Source: Methylorubrum extorquens (GTDB taxonomy: Bacteria; Pseudomonadota; Alphaproteobacteria; Rhizobiales; Beijerinckiaceae). Taken from it: a stretch of DNA of 23,878 nucleotides. How positions within the stretch are numbered: position 1 is the stretch's first letter; every line of letters starts with the position of its first letter. Positions 1 to 7,523 of this stretch are shown in pieces. The DNA lies in NCBI GenBank assembly GCA_019695455.1, contig JAEUAC010000168.1:1-23878 (forward strand). Direction: 5' to 3'. Made by a program: the position numbers and the translations under genes. The notes under the pieces are model-generated. The model saw only the letters and a program-made list of their open reading frames with translations, was not told the DNA's origin and did not search any database.

Positions 1-578
1 ACCTGCTCGCGCCGCCGCGCCCCGCCGGCTCGGATTACGCGGGCCTCCTCGCCGCCATCGAGGGCCAGGACCCGAAGGCCGCGCGCGCCTTCGTGGAAGA
101 CGTGATCTCCATCGCCGGCATCGCGACCGTCGGCGGCCGGACGGCGGCGGAGATCGCGGAGCGCTTCCTGTCCCGCGCCGCGAACCGCGAGGGCGCGGGC
201 GAGCGGGCGACGGCGGTGCTCGAGCGCTACCTCGCCATCGAGGAGCCGCTGCCGCGCGCGAGCGCGACCCTGCGGGCGCTCGCCCGGGAGGAGGGGCTCG
301 CGATCGAGCCGGCGCTCGCCCGGTTCGAGGCGCGCCTCGCGCGGTTCGAGGCGCGCGCCGTCCCGGTCGAGCGGGTGACCTTCTCGGCCCGGTTCGTGCG
401 CAACTTCGACTACTACACGGGCTTCGTCTTCGAGGCCCGGGAACAGGACGCCGCGCCCGGCCACGTGCTCGTCGGCGGGGGACGCTACGACCGGCTCCTG
501 CAGGAGCTCGGATCGGCCGATCCATCGCCCGGCATCGGGTGCTCGTTCTGGATCGATCGGCTGGAGGTCGTGCGATGA
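1..578 (+). CDS. hisZ: ATP phosphoribosyltransferase regulatory subunit HisZ, 3' part
   Basis: The 5' end is missing; the first whole codon is at position 3 and 191 residues plus the stop remain. HisZ is a histidyl-tRNA-synthetase-like protein without aminoacylation activity that partners HisG in the first step of histidine synthesis. Visible class-II synthetase-like motifs are NFDYYTGFVFEAR and GGGRYDRLL, near the C-terminal end of the catalytic fold. There is no room for an anticodon-binding domain after GIGCSFWIDRLEVVR, which separates HisZ from HisS. The stop overlaps the hisG start (ATGA), so the two are probably translationally coupled. A 21-nt tandem duplication at 315-356 gives LARFEAR twice. 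HisS is the alternative, made unlikely by the C-terminus and by hisG next door. Confidence 0.9.
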   Translation, partial: LLAPPRPAGSDYAGLLAAIEGQDPKAARAFVEDVISIAGIATVGGRTAAEIAERFLSRAANREGAGERATAVLERYLAIEEPLPRASATLRALAREEGLAIEPALARFEARLARFEARAVPVERVTFSARFVRNFDYYTGFVFEAREQDAAPGHVLVGGGRYDRLLQELGSADPSPGIGCSFWIDRLEVVR

Positions 579-1573
579 CAGGATCGCCGCTCGTCGTCGC
601 CGTCCCGTCGAAGGGGCGGCTGCAGGAGAACGCGGCCGCCTTCTTCGCGCGGGCGGGCCTCGTCCTGCAGCGCGGGCGCGGCCTGCGCGACTATCGCGGC
701 ACGATCGCGGGGCTGCCGGACGTCGAGATCCTGTTCCTGTCGGCCGGCGAGATCGTCACGCAGCTCGCCTCGGGTGCCGCCCATCTCGGCATCACGGGCG
801 AGGACCTGCTGCGCGAATCCGTGGCCTCCGCGGAGGGCGCGACCGCGATCGTCACGGGCCTCGGCTTCGGCCACGCGAACGTGGTCGTCGCCGTGCCCCA
901 GGCCTGGATCGACGTGCGCACCATGGCCGACCTCGACGAGGTCGCGGAGGAGATCCGCGCCCGCCACGGACGCCGCCTGCGGGTCGCGACCAAGTACCTG
1001 AACCTGACGCGCCGCTTCTTCGCCGCGAACGGCGTCGCCGACTACCGGATCGTGGAGAGCCTGGGCGCCACCGAGGGCGCGCCCGCCTCGGGCACGGCGG
1101 ACCTCATCGTCGACATCACGACCACGGGCGCCACGCTGGCGGCGAACGGCCTCAAGGTGCTGGACGACGGCACCATCCTGCGCTCGGAGGCGAACCTGAT
1201 CGCCTCGCTCTCGGCCGATTGGAGCGGACGGGCGCGCGACGCCGCCCGCCAGGCGCTGTCGCGCATCGCGGCCGAGGAGGAGGCCCGCACGGTGCGCGAG
1301 GTGCGGGCCGGCCGAGGCGCCGCCGACGTCGCCGGGAACTCGTCGGAGGTCGCGGCGCTCGCCCGGACACTGGGCGCCCGGGTGCCGGCGGGCCGGGAGG
1401 AGGGGGGCGAGATCGTCCTCCACTGCCCGGCCGGACAGGTCTTCGCGCTCGTGGAGGGCCTGGCGGCGCTCGGCGCCCGCGACGTCGCGGTCCGCAGCCT
1501 CGACTACCTCTTTCGGGCCGAGAACGCCCTGTACGACCGGTTGTCCCGCCGTCTTCCGCCTCCGGCGTCTTGA
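575..1573 (+). CDS. hisG: ATP phosphoribosyltransferase HisG
   Basis: 332 aa. It condenses ATP with PRPP, the committed step of histidine synthesis, in the cytoplasm. The N-terminus MTGSPLVVAVPSKGRLQ is typical of the family. GITGEDLL and the PRPP-binding loop region DLIVDITTTGATLAANG are present. The ATG at 575 overlaps the hisZ stop, and this decides the start. The protein is longer than the classical short form (about 210-230 aa) that depends on HisZ. Its last ~80 residues, including LVEGLAALGARDVAVRSLDY, resemble a regulatory C-terminal domain, yet HisZ is encoded upstream. I believe related alphaproteobacteria have HisG of this length, so it is probably normal for the group. Confidence 0.95.
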   Translation: MTGSPLVVAVPSKGRLQENAAAFFARAGLVLQRGRGLRDYRGTIAGLPDVEILFLSAGEIVTQLASGAAHLGITGEDLLRESVASAEGATAIVTGLGFGHANVVVAVPQAWIDVRTMADLDEVAEEIRARHGRRLRVATKYLNLTRRFFAANGVADYRIVESLGATEGAPASGTADLIVDITTTGATLAANGLKVLDDGTILRSEANLIASLSADWSGRARDAARQALSRIAAEEEARTVREVRAGRGAADVAGNSSEVAALARTLGARVPAGREEGGEIVLHCPAGQVFALVEGLAALGARDVAVRSLDYLFRAENALYDRLSRRLPPPAS

Positions 1574-1645
1574 CGGCACCCCCTCAACGCAGGAATGCCG
1601 CAATCGCCCCCCATGCCGCGAGCGGGTGGCCCCGAGGGCGACTTG

Positions 1646-2143
1646 ATGGTGAGGACGATGCGGAGGATCGGAGGAGCGCTGCTGGCGCTCGCGCTCGTCG
1701 GCGCGGCGGCGTCGCAGGCGCAGGCCCAGGGCGCCATGCGGCGCGGCGGGCAGTCGAGCGGCGGCGAGCAGGGCTCGCAGGGCGCGCGCGTGCCGCAGAA
1801 GGAGGAGAAGAAGTTTCCTCTCGGCATGTCGTGGATCGCCGTCAGCATGAACGGCAAGTCGTTCTCCGGGACGGAGCGGCCGAGCCTGACCCTCGACGAG
1901 CAGTTCCGGGTGCGCGGCTTCGGCGGCTGCAACTCCTTCTCGGCGACGGCCTTCCCGCTGCGCGAGCAGGGCATCGCGGTCGGGCCGCTGGCGCTCACCA
2001 AGCGCGGCTGCGACAAGGCCGTGATGGCGGCCGAGCAGAGCTTCCTCACGGCGCTCCGCACGGCGGCCAAGTGGGACACCGTGGTCGGCTCGCTCGTCAT
2101 CAAGGGCCCGAACGGCGAACTGAAGTTCGAGCGGTCTCTCTGA
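1646..2143 (+). CDS. secreted META/HslJ-like domain protein
   Basis: 165 aa from the ATG at 1646, which has a purine-rich GAGGG upstream; the ATG at 1658 is also possible. The N-terminus is a signal peptide (MRR, a leucine/alanine-rich core, then a cleavage-type AQAQG). A short Gly/Ser/Gln-rich and charged linker follows. The C-terminal ~100 residues match the META/HslJ fold: the motif FGGCNSFSA, then LALTKRGCDKAVMAAEQSFLTAL, then a final beta region ending LKFERSL. META-domain proteins are extracytoplasmic or outer-membrane-associated and are linked to stress or novobiocin resistance in E. coli HslJ; no enzymatic activity is known. An in-frame start at 1595 would place 17 extra residues before the signal peptide and is less likely. 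Confidence 0.75.
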   Translation: MVRTMRRIGGALLALALVGAAASQAQAQGAMRRGGQSSGGEQGSQGARVPQKEEKKFPLGMSWIAVSMNGKSFSGTERPSLTLDEQFRVRGFGGCNSFSATAFPLREQGIAVGPLALTKRGCDKAVMAAEQSFLTALRTAAKWDTVVGSLVIKGPNGELKFERSL

Positions 2144-2239
2144 TCCGCATCCCGTCCCGCGGGTCCGCCGGCTCCGCCCCGCACCCGCGTGGGGCCGGAT
2201 CGCCGTCGCGCGCCGTCCGACAGCTCTGAGGCCTGCCGC

Positions 2240-4345
2240 ATGATCCCTCTCGCGATCCTCACGGCCATCGTGTCCGTCGCCTCGCTCGCCGCGGGGGCGG
2301 CCGGCCTGCCGGCGCTGCCGATCTACGTTCCGCTGACCGGCTTCGTCCTGGTCGCGATCCTGCTCGCGTCGCGGCGCGTGTCCCCGTACCTGCGCATCTT
2401 CATCGGCATGTACGGGTTCGGCTACATCCTGCTCGGCGGGCTCGGCCTCCTCGCCGCCCTGGGCGCGCTGCCGGGCTGGGCGACCGACCTCCTGCCGCCG
2501 GCCTTCTCGGCCTCCGCCGCGGTGGTCTTCGCGGCGATCGTCTACGGCGCATCCTTCGTGCCCGTGATCCGCCTGATCACGGCCATCGCCGACCCGTTCT
2601 TCGAGGCGAGGACGCCGGCCACGGCCTTCGGGCGCCTGTTCAGCTGGATCGGCCCGAGCGAGGGCGCGGTCGGCGCCCGGCTCGTGGCGCTCCTCATCGC
2701 CATCAACTTCTTCCAGGTGGCGATGCAGATCCGCCTGAACGTCTGGTACCGCGACCTTTTCAACGCGCTGCAGGAGAAGAACGCGGCGGCCTTCTGGCAG
2801 CAGATCCTGTTCGTCTTCGCGCCTCTCGCCGCGATCTGGATCTCGGTCGCCGTCTACGAGATCTACGTCGACAACTCGCTGCACATCCGCTGGCGCACCT
2901 GGCTGACGCGCCGCATGGCGGGCCGCTGGCTGGCGGACGGCACGCATTACCGCATTCCCTTCACGGGCCAGGCGGCCGACAACCCGGACCAGCGCATCCA
3001 GGCCGACATCCGGTCCTTCATCGACCAGACGATGACGCTCTCGATCCGCCTCCTGTCGCAGGCGGCGACGCTGGTCTCCTTCGTCATCATCCTGTGGGGG
3101 CTGTCGCGGGACTTCGTAATCCCGGGCACGGACGGCACGATCGTGCCGGGCCTCCTCGTCTGGCTGGTCATCGCCTACGCGGTGGTGGGCACCTGGCTCA
3201 CCCACCTCATCGGCCGGCCGCTGATCGGGCTCGACTTCCGGCAGGAGAAGGTGGAGGCCGATTTCCGCTTCTCTCTCGCCCGGCTGCGCGAATACGGCGA
3301 GCAGGTCGCGCTCCTGCGGGGCGAGAAGGCCGAGATCTCCCGGCTGGACCAGTCCTTCGGGGCGGTGGTCGCCAACTTCCTGCAGATCCTGTCGCGCCGC
3401 ATGAAGCTCACCACCTTCACGGCCGGCTACAGCCAGCTCAGCGTCATCTTCCCCTACGTGCTGGCCGCGCCGTCCTACTTCCTCGGCAAGATCACGCTCG
3501 GCCAGTTCCAGCAGACGGCGAGCGCCTTCTCGCGGGTGGAGGGGGCGCTGTCCTTCTTCATCTCGGCCTACACGACCATCGCGGCCTACAAGGCGAACAT
3601 CGACCGTCTCACGACCTTCAACGCGGCCATGTCGGACGCCGAGCGCCTGGGCGCGACGACCGGCCTGCGGCCGACGGACGGGCCGGCCGGATCGCTGTCG
3701 GTCGACGACCTGCGGCTCGCGCTGCCGGACGGCCGCGTCATCGCCGGGGCGGACGACCTCGTGCTGAAGGGCGGCGAGAGCGTGCTCATCGCGGGCCCGT
3801 CGGGTTCGGGCAAGTCGACCTTCCTGCGCGCCGTCTCCGGCATCTGGCCCTTCGGCTCGGGCCGCATCCGGGTGCCGTCGGGCCAGTCGATGATGCTGTT
3901 GCCGCAGAAGCCCTACATCCCGAGCGGCACGCTGCGCAGCGCCGTCACCTATCCGGCCGTTCCGGGCACCTACGACAACGCGGCCGTGCGGGACGCGCTC
4001 GCGGCCGTGCGGCTCGACCATCTGGCCGAGAGCCTGGACCTCGACGAGCCCTGGGCGCAGCGCCTCTCGGGCGGCGAGCAGCAGCGCCTCGCCTTCGCGC
4101 GCGCGCTCCTCGCGAAGCCGGACTGGATCTTCCTCGACGAGGCCACCGCCTCCATGGACGAGGACCTGGAGGCCGCCATGTACCGCGTCCTGGCCGAGCG
4201 CCTGCCCGCCGCGACCGTGGTCTCGATCGGCCACCGCTCGACGCTCCGCGCCATGCACGACCGCCAGCTCGCCATGCGGGACGGCGGCGACCGCACCTTC
4301 ACGCTGGGCGATCCCCGTCCGGAGCCCGCCCCCGCGGGACGCTGA
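2240..4345 (+). CDS. SbmA/BacA-type ABC transporter, fused permease and ATPase
   Basis: 701 aa. About five hydrophobic segments fill the first ~120 residues. A transmembrane domain of the SbmA/BacA (ABC_membrane_2) type follows at about 150-430, containing NVWYRDLFNALQEKN and DNPDQRIQADIRSF. The C-terminal ATPase has Walker A GPSGSGKST (519-527), signature LSGGEQQ, Walker B WIFLDEATAS (629 on) and H-loop SIGHRS. Family members import peptides, bleomycin or cobalamin (SbmA, BacA, Mycobacterium Rv1819c). The fused ATPase is like Rv1819c/YddA rather than SbmA itself, which lacks one. The ATG at 2240 begins a hydrophobic N-terminus; the frame could start at 2189, but that part is shadow sequence. 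The gene stands alone. Confidence 0.85.
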   Translation: MIPLAILTAIVSVASLAAGAAGLPALPIYVPLTGFVLVAILLASRRVSPYLRIFIGMYGFGYILLGGLGLLAALGALPGWATDLLPPAFSASAAVVFAAIVYGASFVPVIRLITAIADPFFEARTPATAFGRLFSWIGPSEGAVGARLVALLIAINFFQVAMQIRLNVWYRDLFNALQEKNAAAFWQQILFVFAPLAAIWISVAVYEIYVDNSLHIRWRTWLTRRMAGRWLADGTHYRIPFTGQAADNPDQRIQADIRSFIDQTMTLSIRLLSQAATLVSFVIILWGLSRDFVIPGTDGTIVPGLLVWLVIAYAVVGTWLTHLIGRPLIGLDFRQEKVEADFRFSLARLREYGEQVALLRGEKAEISRLDQSFGAVVANFLQILSRRMKLTTFTAGYSQLSVIFPYVLAAPSYFLGKITLGQFQQTASAFSRVEGALSFFISAYTTIAAYKANIDRLTTFNAAMSDAERLGATTGLRPTDGPAGSLSVDDLRLALPDGRVIAGADDLVLKGGESVLIAGPSGSGKSTFLRAVSGIWPFGSGRIRVPSGQSMMLLPQKPYIPSGTLRSAVTYPAVPGTYDNAAVRDALAAVRLDHLAESLDLDEPWAQRLSGGEQQRLAFARALLAKPDWIFLDEATASMDEDLEAAMYRVLAERLPAATVVSIGHRSTLRAMHDRQLAMRDGGDRTFTLGDPRPEPAPAGR

Positions 4346-4376
4346 CCCGCGGTCCCGCGTGGACGCACGACGGTCC

Positions 4377-4543
4377 CGCGTGCTTCGAGACGGGCGCTCC
4401 GCGCCCTCCTCAGCATGACGAGGGTGGTTATAGGGGCCTCCCCCGTCGTCATCCTGAGGTGCGGAGCGCAGCGGAGCCTCGAAGGACGCACGCCCGTCCC
4501 GCGTGCTTCGAGACGGGCGCCGCGCGCCCTCCTCGGCATCACG
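4377..4543. repeat. three-unit palindromic intergenic repeat cluster
   Basis: The 212-bp gap between the ABC transporter and the MarR gene is mostly repeat. Unit 1 (4377-4420) and unit 3 (4500-4543) are direct copies beginning CGCGTGCTTCGAGACGGGCG and ending in a CTCCTCAGCATGACG-like end. Unit 2 (4447-4492) is the same kind of element inverted, starting CGTCATCCTGAGG and ending CCTCGAAGGACGCACG. Units 1 and 2 could pair as a long imperfect hairpin. Related units recur at 13792-13888. Such dispersed elements are common in Methylobacterium/Bradyrhizobium-type genomes. In this convergent gap they may end or stabilise transcripts. Confidence 0.75.
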
Positions 4544-4557
4544 AGCGGGAAGGCGCC

Positions 4558-4992
4558 CTAGCGCAGCTTGCGGAGCAGGGTCAGGAAGATGGCCTGCTCG
4601 TCCGCGCCGAGCGGGGCGAGCGTCGCGCGCGTCACGTCGAGCGCGCGGCCGAGGTGATCGGCCACGGTCGCGCGGCCGGCCGGGCTCGGGCTCACGATGA
4701 GGCGGCGGCGGTCGTCCGGGTCCTGGCGCGTGGTCGCGTAGCCGCGGCGCACGAGCCGCTCGACCACGCCCTTCACGGTCGCGACATCCATGGAGACGTG
4801 GCGGCCGAGCAGGTTCTGGGTGCAGTCGCCGAGCTCGACCAGCTTCGCCAGCGCGGCCCATTGCATGGCCGTGAGATCGTCGCCGAAGGCGGCCGCGAAC
4901 AGGCCGGCATGCCGCTGGTTCACCTGCCGGAGAATGAAGCCGACCTGCTCCTCGAGCCGGTAGGCCGCTTCCGGGGCGAGCGCGGCGCTCAC
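4558..4992 (-). CDS. MarR-family transcriptional regulator
   Basis: 144 aa. It starts at GTG 4992, overlapping the fpr stop (GTGA); the only in-frame ATG lies too far into the protein. The winged helix-turn-helix is clear: LTAMQWAALAKL, then the recognition region SMDVATVKGVVERLVRRG, then the wing DPDDRRRLIVSPSPAGR. A dimerisation helix (APLGADEQAIFLTLLRKL) closes the protein. MarR proteins usually repress nearby catabolic genes and let go when an aromatic acid binds; NicR of Pseudomonas putida is a MarR-type regulator of nicotinate degradation. A MarR-like inverted repeat lies at 5851-5872 upstream of fpr-marR and of the divergent enamidase gene, with a relative at 19881-19902. The likely role is autoregulated repressor of this catabolic cluster, which is inference. 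Confidence 0.88.
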   Translation of the reverse strand: MSAALAPEAAYRLEEQVGFILRQVNQRHAGLFAAAFGDDLTAMQWAALAKLVELGDCTQNLLGRHVSMDVATVKGVVERLVRRGYATTRQDPDDRRRLIVSPSPAGRATVADHLGRALDVTRATLAPLGADEQAIFLTLLRKLR

Positions 4993-5762
4993 TTCTCGAC
5001 GAAGGCCTTCTCGATCACGTAGTCGCCGGCCTCGCCGTGGTTGCCCTCGACGAAATGCCGCTCGACCAGCAGCGTCTTCAGGTCGGCCAGCATGGCGGGC
5101 GAGCCGCACATCATGACGCGATCGTGCGCCTGCTCGAGCGGCGCGAGGCCGAGATCGGCGAAGAGCTTGCCCGACGTGATCAGGTCCGTGATGCGGCCGC
5201 GGTTGCGGAAGGGCTCGCGCGTGACCGTCGGGTAGTAGAGGAGCCCGTCGCGGATGAGGTCGCCCACGAGCTCGTCCGAGGGCAGGTCCTTCGTGATCAT
5301 CTCGCCGTAGGCGAGCTCGTTCACGTGGCGGCAGCCGTGGATGAGGACGACCTTCTCGTAGCGGTCGTAGGTCTCCGGGTCCTTGACGATGGACAGGAAG
5401 GGCGCGAGCCCCGTGCCGGTGCCGAGGAGGTAGAGGTTGCGACCCGCCGTCAGGTTGTCGAGGACCAGCGTGCCCGTCGCCTTGCGGCTGACGATGATGG
5501 GATCGCCGACCTTGAGGTGCTGCAGCTTGGACGTGAGCGGCCCGTCCTGCACCTTGATCGAGAAGAACTCGAGGTGCTCCTCGTAATTGGCCGAGACGAC
5601 GCTGTAGGCCCGCAGGAGCGGCTTCTCGCCGACCTTGAGGCCGATCATCGTGAACTCGCCGTTGCGGAAGCGGAAGGCGGGGTCGCGCGTGGTCTTGAAA
5701 CTGAAGAGGCTGTCCGTCCAATGATGGACGCTGAGAACCCGCTCCTCGTTGAAGTTGCTCAT
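4989..5762 (-). CDS. fpr: ferredoxin-NADP reductase
   Basis: 257 aa, the usual length for bacterial Fpr. It moves electrons between NADP(H) and ferredoxin or flavodoxin through FAD. The FAD-binding motif RAYS is at 51-54, and the NADP-binding glycine motif GTGTGLAPF at 114-122. RVMMCGSPAML and the C-terminus GDYVIEKAFVEK are typical of the proteobacterial subclass. It is first in a two-gene unit with the MarR regulator and diverges from the enamidase gene across 162 bp holding the operator. Being placed under a catabolic regulator suggests a dedicated role, possibly supplying electrons to the reductase encoded at 14722-16209; that is inference. A housekeeping fpr cannot be excluded. Confidence 0.93.
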   Translation of the reverse strand: MSNFNEERVLSVHHWTDSLFSFKTTRDPAFRFRNGEFTMIGLKVGEKPLLRAYSVVSANYEEHLEFFSIKVQDGPLTSKLQHLKVGDPIIVSRKATGTLVLDNLTAGRNLYLLGTGTGLAPFLSIVKDPETYDRYEKVVLIHGCRHVNELAYGEMITKDLPSDELVGDLIRDGLLYYPTVTREPFRNRGRITDLITSGKLFADLGLAPLEQAHDRVMMCGSPAMLADLKTLLVERHFVEGNHGEAGDYVIEKAFVEK

Positions 5763-5850
5763 GCCTGGTCCCGTTCGTCGGCCGCCCGGCCCGCTCGATC
5801 CTGAGGACGGACGCGCCGGGAATCCCGAGCGTGCCGCTATGCATGGCCCT

Positions 5851-5872
5851 GATTGTTAGTACACTAACGATC
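5851..5872. promoter_or_regulatory. MarR-type operator between fpr and the enamidase gene
   Basis: Half-sites GATTGTTAGT (5851-5860) and ACTAACGATC (5863-5872) are separated by AC. The second half is the reverse complement of the first with one mismatch, giving a 22-bp inverted repeat of the size and dyad symmetry typical for MarR dimers. It lies about 52 bp before the enamidase start and about 90 bp before the fpr start, so it can serve both directions. A TATATT at 5900-5905 could be a -10 element for the enamidase gene, but I see no convincing -35. The AT-rich motif stands out in very GC-rich DNA. Confidence 0.75.
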
Positions 5873-5924
5873 GCGGCTCAAGCCTCATGCTGCGGCGCTT
5901 ATATTCGTATCCGGACGGTGGACA

Positions 5925-7124
5925 ATGGCTCACGACGTACAGGTCTCGGTCGATCCCAACGCGAAGCTCGTGATCCGCAACGTCGGGCTGATGCTGAGCG
6001 GGCGGCTGGAGCAGCCCATCCTCGACGCGGACACGATCGTGGCGGTCGGCGGCCGCATCGCCGCGATCGGCCGACGGAAGGACGTCGACGCCGAGGGCGC
6101 GACGACGATCATCGACGCGAAGGGCTCGCCGCTCGCGCCCGGCCTGATCGACAGCCACGTCCACCCGGTCGCGGGCGACTGGACGCCGCGGCAGAGCCAG
6201 CTGAACTGGATCGAATCGACGCTGCACGGCGGCGTCACGACCATGATCTCGGCCGGCGAGGTGCATACGCCCGGGCGCCCGAAGGACGTCGTCGGCCTGA
6301 AGGCGATGGCGATCTTCGCGCAGCGCGCCTTCACGGCCTTCCGGCCCGGCGGCATGAAGATCCACGCGGGCGCGCCCGTGATCGAGCCCGACATGCAGGA
6401 GAGCGACTTCAAGGACCTCGCCGAGGCCGGCGTGCGGCTGCTCGGCGAGGTCGGCCTCGGCGGCGTCAAGGATGGGCCGACCGCCCGGCGCATGGTCGGC
6501 TGGGCGCGCAAATACGGCATCCAGTCCACCATCCACACGGGCGGGCCGTCCATCCCGGGCTCCGGGCTGATCGATTCGGCCGTCGTGCTCGAGGCCGACA
6601 CGGACGTCGTCGGCCACATCAACGGCGGCCACACGGCGCTGCCGGACCGCGAGATCCGCTGCATCTGCGAGGGCTGCGGGCGCGGGCTCGAGATCGTCCA
6701 CAACGGCAACGAGCGGGCGGCGCTCTACACGCTGCGGGTGGCGCGCGAGATGGACCAGCTCGGCCGCGTCATCCTGGGCACGGACGGGCCGGCCGGATCC
6801 GGCGTGCAGCCGCTCGGCATCCTGCGGATGATCGCCATGCTGTCGGCGCTGGGCGACCTCCCGGCCGAGCTCGCCTTCTGCCTCGGCACCGGCAACACGG
6901 CCCGCATGCGCGACCTCGACACGGGCACGATCGAGATCGGCAAGGCGGCCGATGTCGTGTTCCTCGACCGTGCCCAGCATTCCGCCGGCCGCGACCTCCT
7001 GGAATGCGTGCAGCTCGGCGACCTGCCGGGCATCGGCATGGTCGTCATCGACGGCCTGCCGCGCATCGGCCGCTCCCGCAACACGCCGCCGGCCGACAAG
7101 GTGCCGGAGATCGTGGCCGCGTGA
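5925..7124 (+). CDS. enamidase-type amidohydrolase (6-oxo-1,4,5,6-tetrahydronicotinate ring opening)
   Basis: 399 aa, close to the length of Eubacterium barkeri enamidase. That enzyme hydrolyses 1,4,5,6-tetrahydro-6-oxonicotinate to ammonia and (S)-2-formylglutarate. All expected binuclear-metal ligands are visible: HxH at 78-80 (DSHVHP), Glu175 (GEVG), His204 (IHTGG), His231 (GHINGG) and Asp287 (GTDGP). Stretches recalled from E. barkeri enamidase recur almost unchanged: HGGVTTMISAG, PGRPKD, HTGG-SIPGS, LGRVI-G-D-P-G-G, PLGILR and SRNTPPA near the end. This is much closer than to dihydroorotase or hydantoinase. Start ATG 5925 has a GGACGGTGG tract upstream. The stop overlaps the next small gene (GTGA). 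The true substrate could be a related cyclic enamide. Confidence 0.85.
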   Translation: MAHDVQVSVDPNAKLVIRNVGLMLSGRLEQPILDADTIVAVGGRIAAIGRRKDVDAEGATTIIDAKGSPLAPGLIDSHVHPVAGDWTPRQSQLNWIESTLHGGVTTMISAGEVHTPGRPKDVVGLKAMAIFAQRAFTAFRPGGMKIHAGAPVIEPDMQESDFKDLAEAGVRLLGEVGLGGVKDGPTARRMVGWARKYGIQSTIHTGGPSIPGSGLIDSAVVLEADTDVVGHINGGHTALPDREIRCICEGCGRGLEIVHNGNERAALYTLRVAREMDQLGRVILGTDGPAGSGVQPLGILRMIAMLSALGDLPAELAFCLGTGNTARMRDLDTGTIEIGKAADVVFLDRAQHSAGRDLLECVQLGDLPGIGMVVIDGLPRIGRSRNTPPADKVPEIVAA

Positions 7125-7357
7125 GCCTCGTCGAGAACGAGCGGCTGAAGCTCACGGCCGGTTACCTGAACGCGGGGGCCGGCTCCTGTTTCGCGGCCGG
7201 CGTCGTGGCGCCGGTCGCGGCCCTCACGTTCGGCTATGGGACCGCCCAGGCGGGTCTCTCTCCGTTGACTTTCGCGGTCGGCATCCCGACATTCCTCGCG
7301 ACGTCGCTCGCCTTGCACGCGGCGGCCCGCTTCCTGTTGAAGGAACTGAAATCGTGA
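7121..7357 (+). CDS. small membrane protein, unknown function (78 aa)
   Basis: The GTG at 7121 overlaps the enamidase stop (GTGA), and the reading frame continues to a stop at 7355-7357. The product begins VSLVENERLKLTAGYLN. It has two hydrophobic segments, about residues 13-37 (Ala/Gly/Val-rich) and 44-66 (LTFAVGIPTFLATSLALHAAA), and ends in basic FLLKELKS. This looks like a two-helix inner-membrane hairpin. I do not recognise a family. Translational coupling to the enamidase and to the next mini-gene argues that it is real. The GTG start is inferred from the overlap alone. Confidence 0.6.
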   Translation: MSLVENERLKLTAGYLNAGAGSCFAAGVVAPVAALTFGYGTAQAGLSPLTFAVGIPTFLATSLALHAAARFLLKELKS

Positions 7358-7473
7358 CCGGATTCGAGGTCTTCGCAGTCATCGTCGTGCCGGCCATCGC
7401 TGCCGCGTTCGGCTGGTGCGTGGCCTTGTGGGCGCGTCGGTCCGCCCGGCTGGCGTCCTCGCGTCCCGATTGA
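7354..7473 (+). CDS. 39-aa single-span membrane microprotein
   Basis: The GTG at 7354 overlaps the stop of the preceding small gene (GTGA). The product starts VTGFEVFAVIVVPAIAAAF and has one strong transmembrane helix at about residues 5-27. It ends with a basic tail, ALWARRSARLASSRPD, giving a positive-inside C-terminus. No family recognised. Its position third in a chain of 4-nt overlaps and its clean helix-plus-basic-tail design suggest a genuine microprotein, perhaps a partner of the 78-aa protein. It is short enough that chance cannot be excluded. Confidence 0.45.
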   Translation: MTGFEVFAVIVVPAIAAAFGWCVALWARRSARLASSRPD

Positions 7474-7523
7474 CCGGTCCAGCCTGACGCGGCCCGGCTC
7501 GCGGGAGCCCTACGGTCGCCCCG

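Noticed and set aside
2168..2198. Possible terminator hairpin after the META gene (GCCCC pairing with GGGGC)
   Set aside because: The stem is short with an imperfect outer part and no T-run follows. Such pairing is expected by chance in GC-rich DNA.
4377..4543. Possible CRISPR array (repeated units)
   Set aside because: Units alternate in orientation, spacers are irregular (about 7-27 bp), repeats diverge, and no cas genes are present.
485..4861. A 1,458-codon open frame on the minus strand
   Set aside because: It runs opposite to hisG, the META gene and the ABC transporter, and its translation is Arg/Ala/Gly-rich low complexity without motifs. It is a by-product of high-GC codon use.
5925..7124. 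Dihydroorotase, hydantoinase or imidazolonepropionase
   Set aside because: The metal site is shared across the superfamily, but HGGVTTMISAG, PGRPKD, SIPGS and SRNTPPA specifically resemble enamidase; no carboxylysine-type motif was seen.
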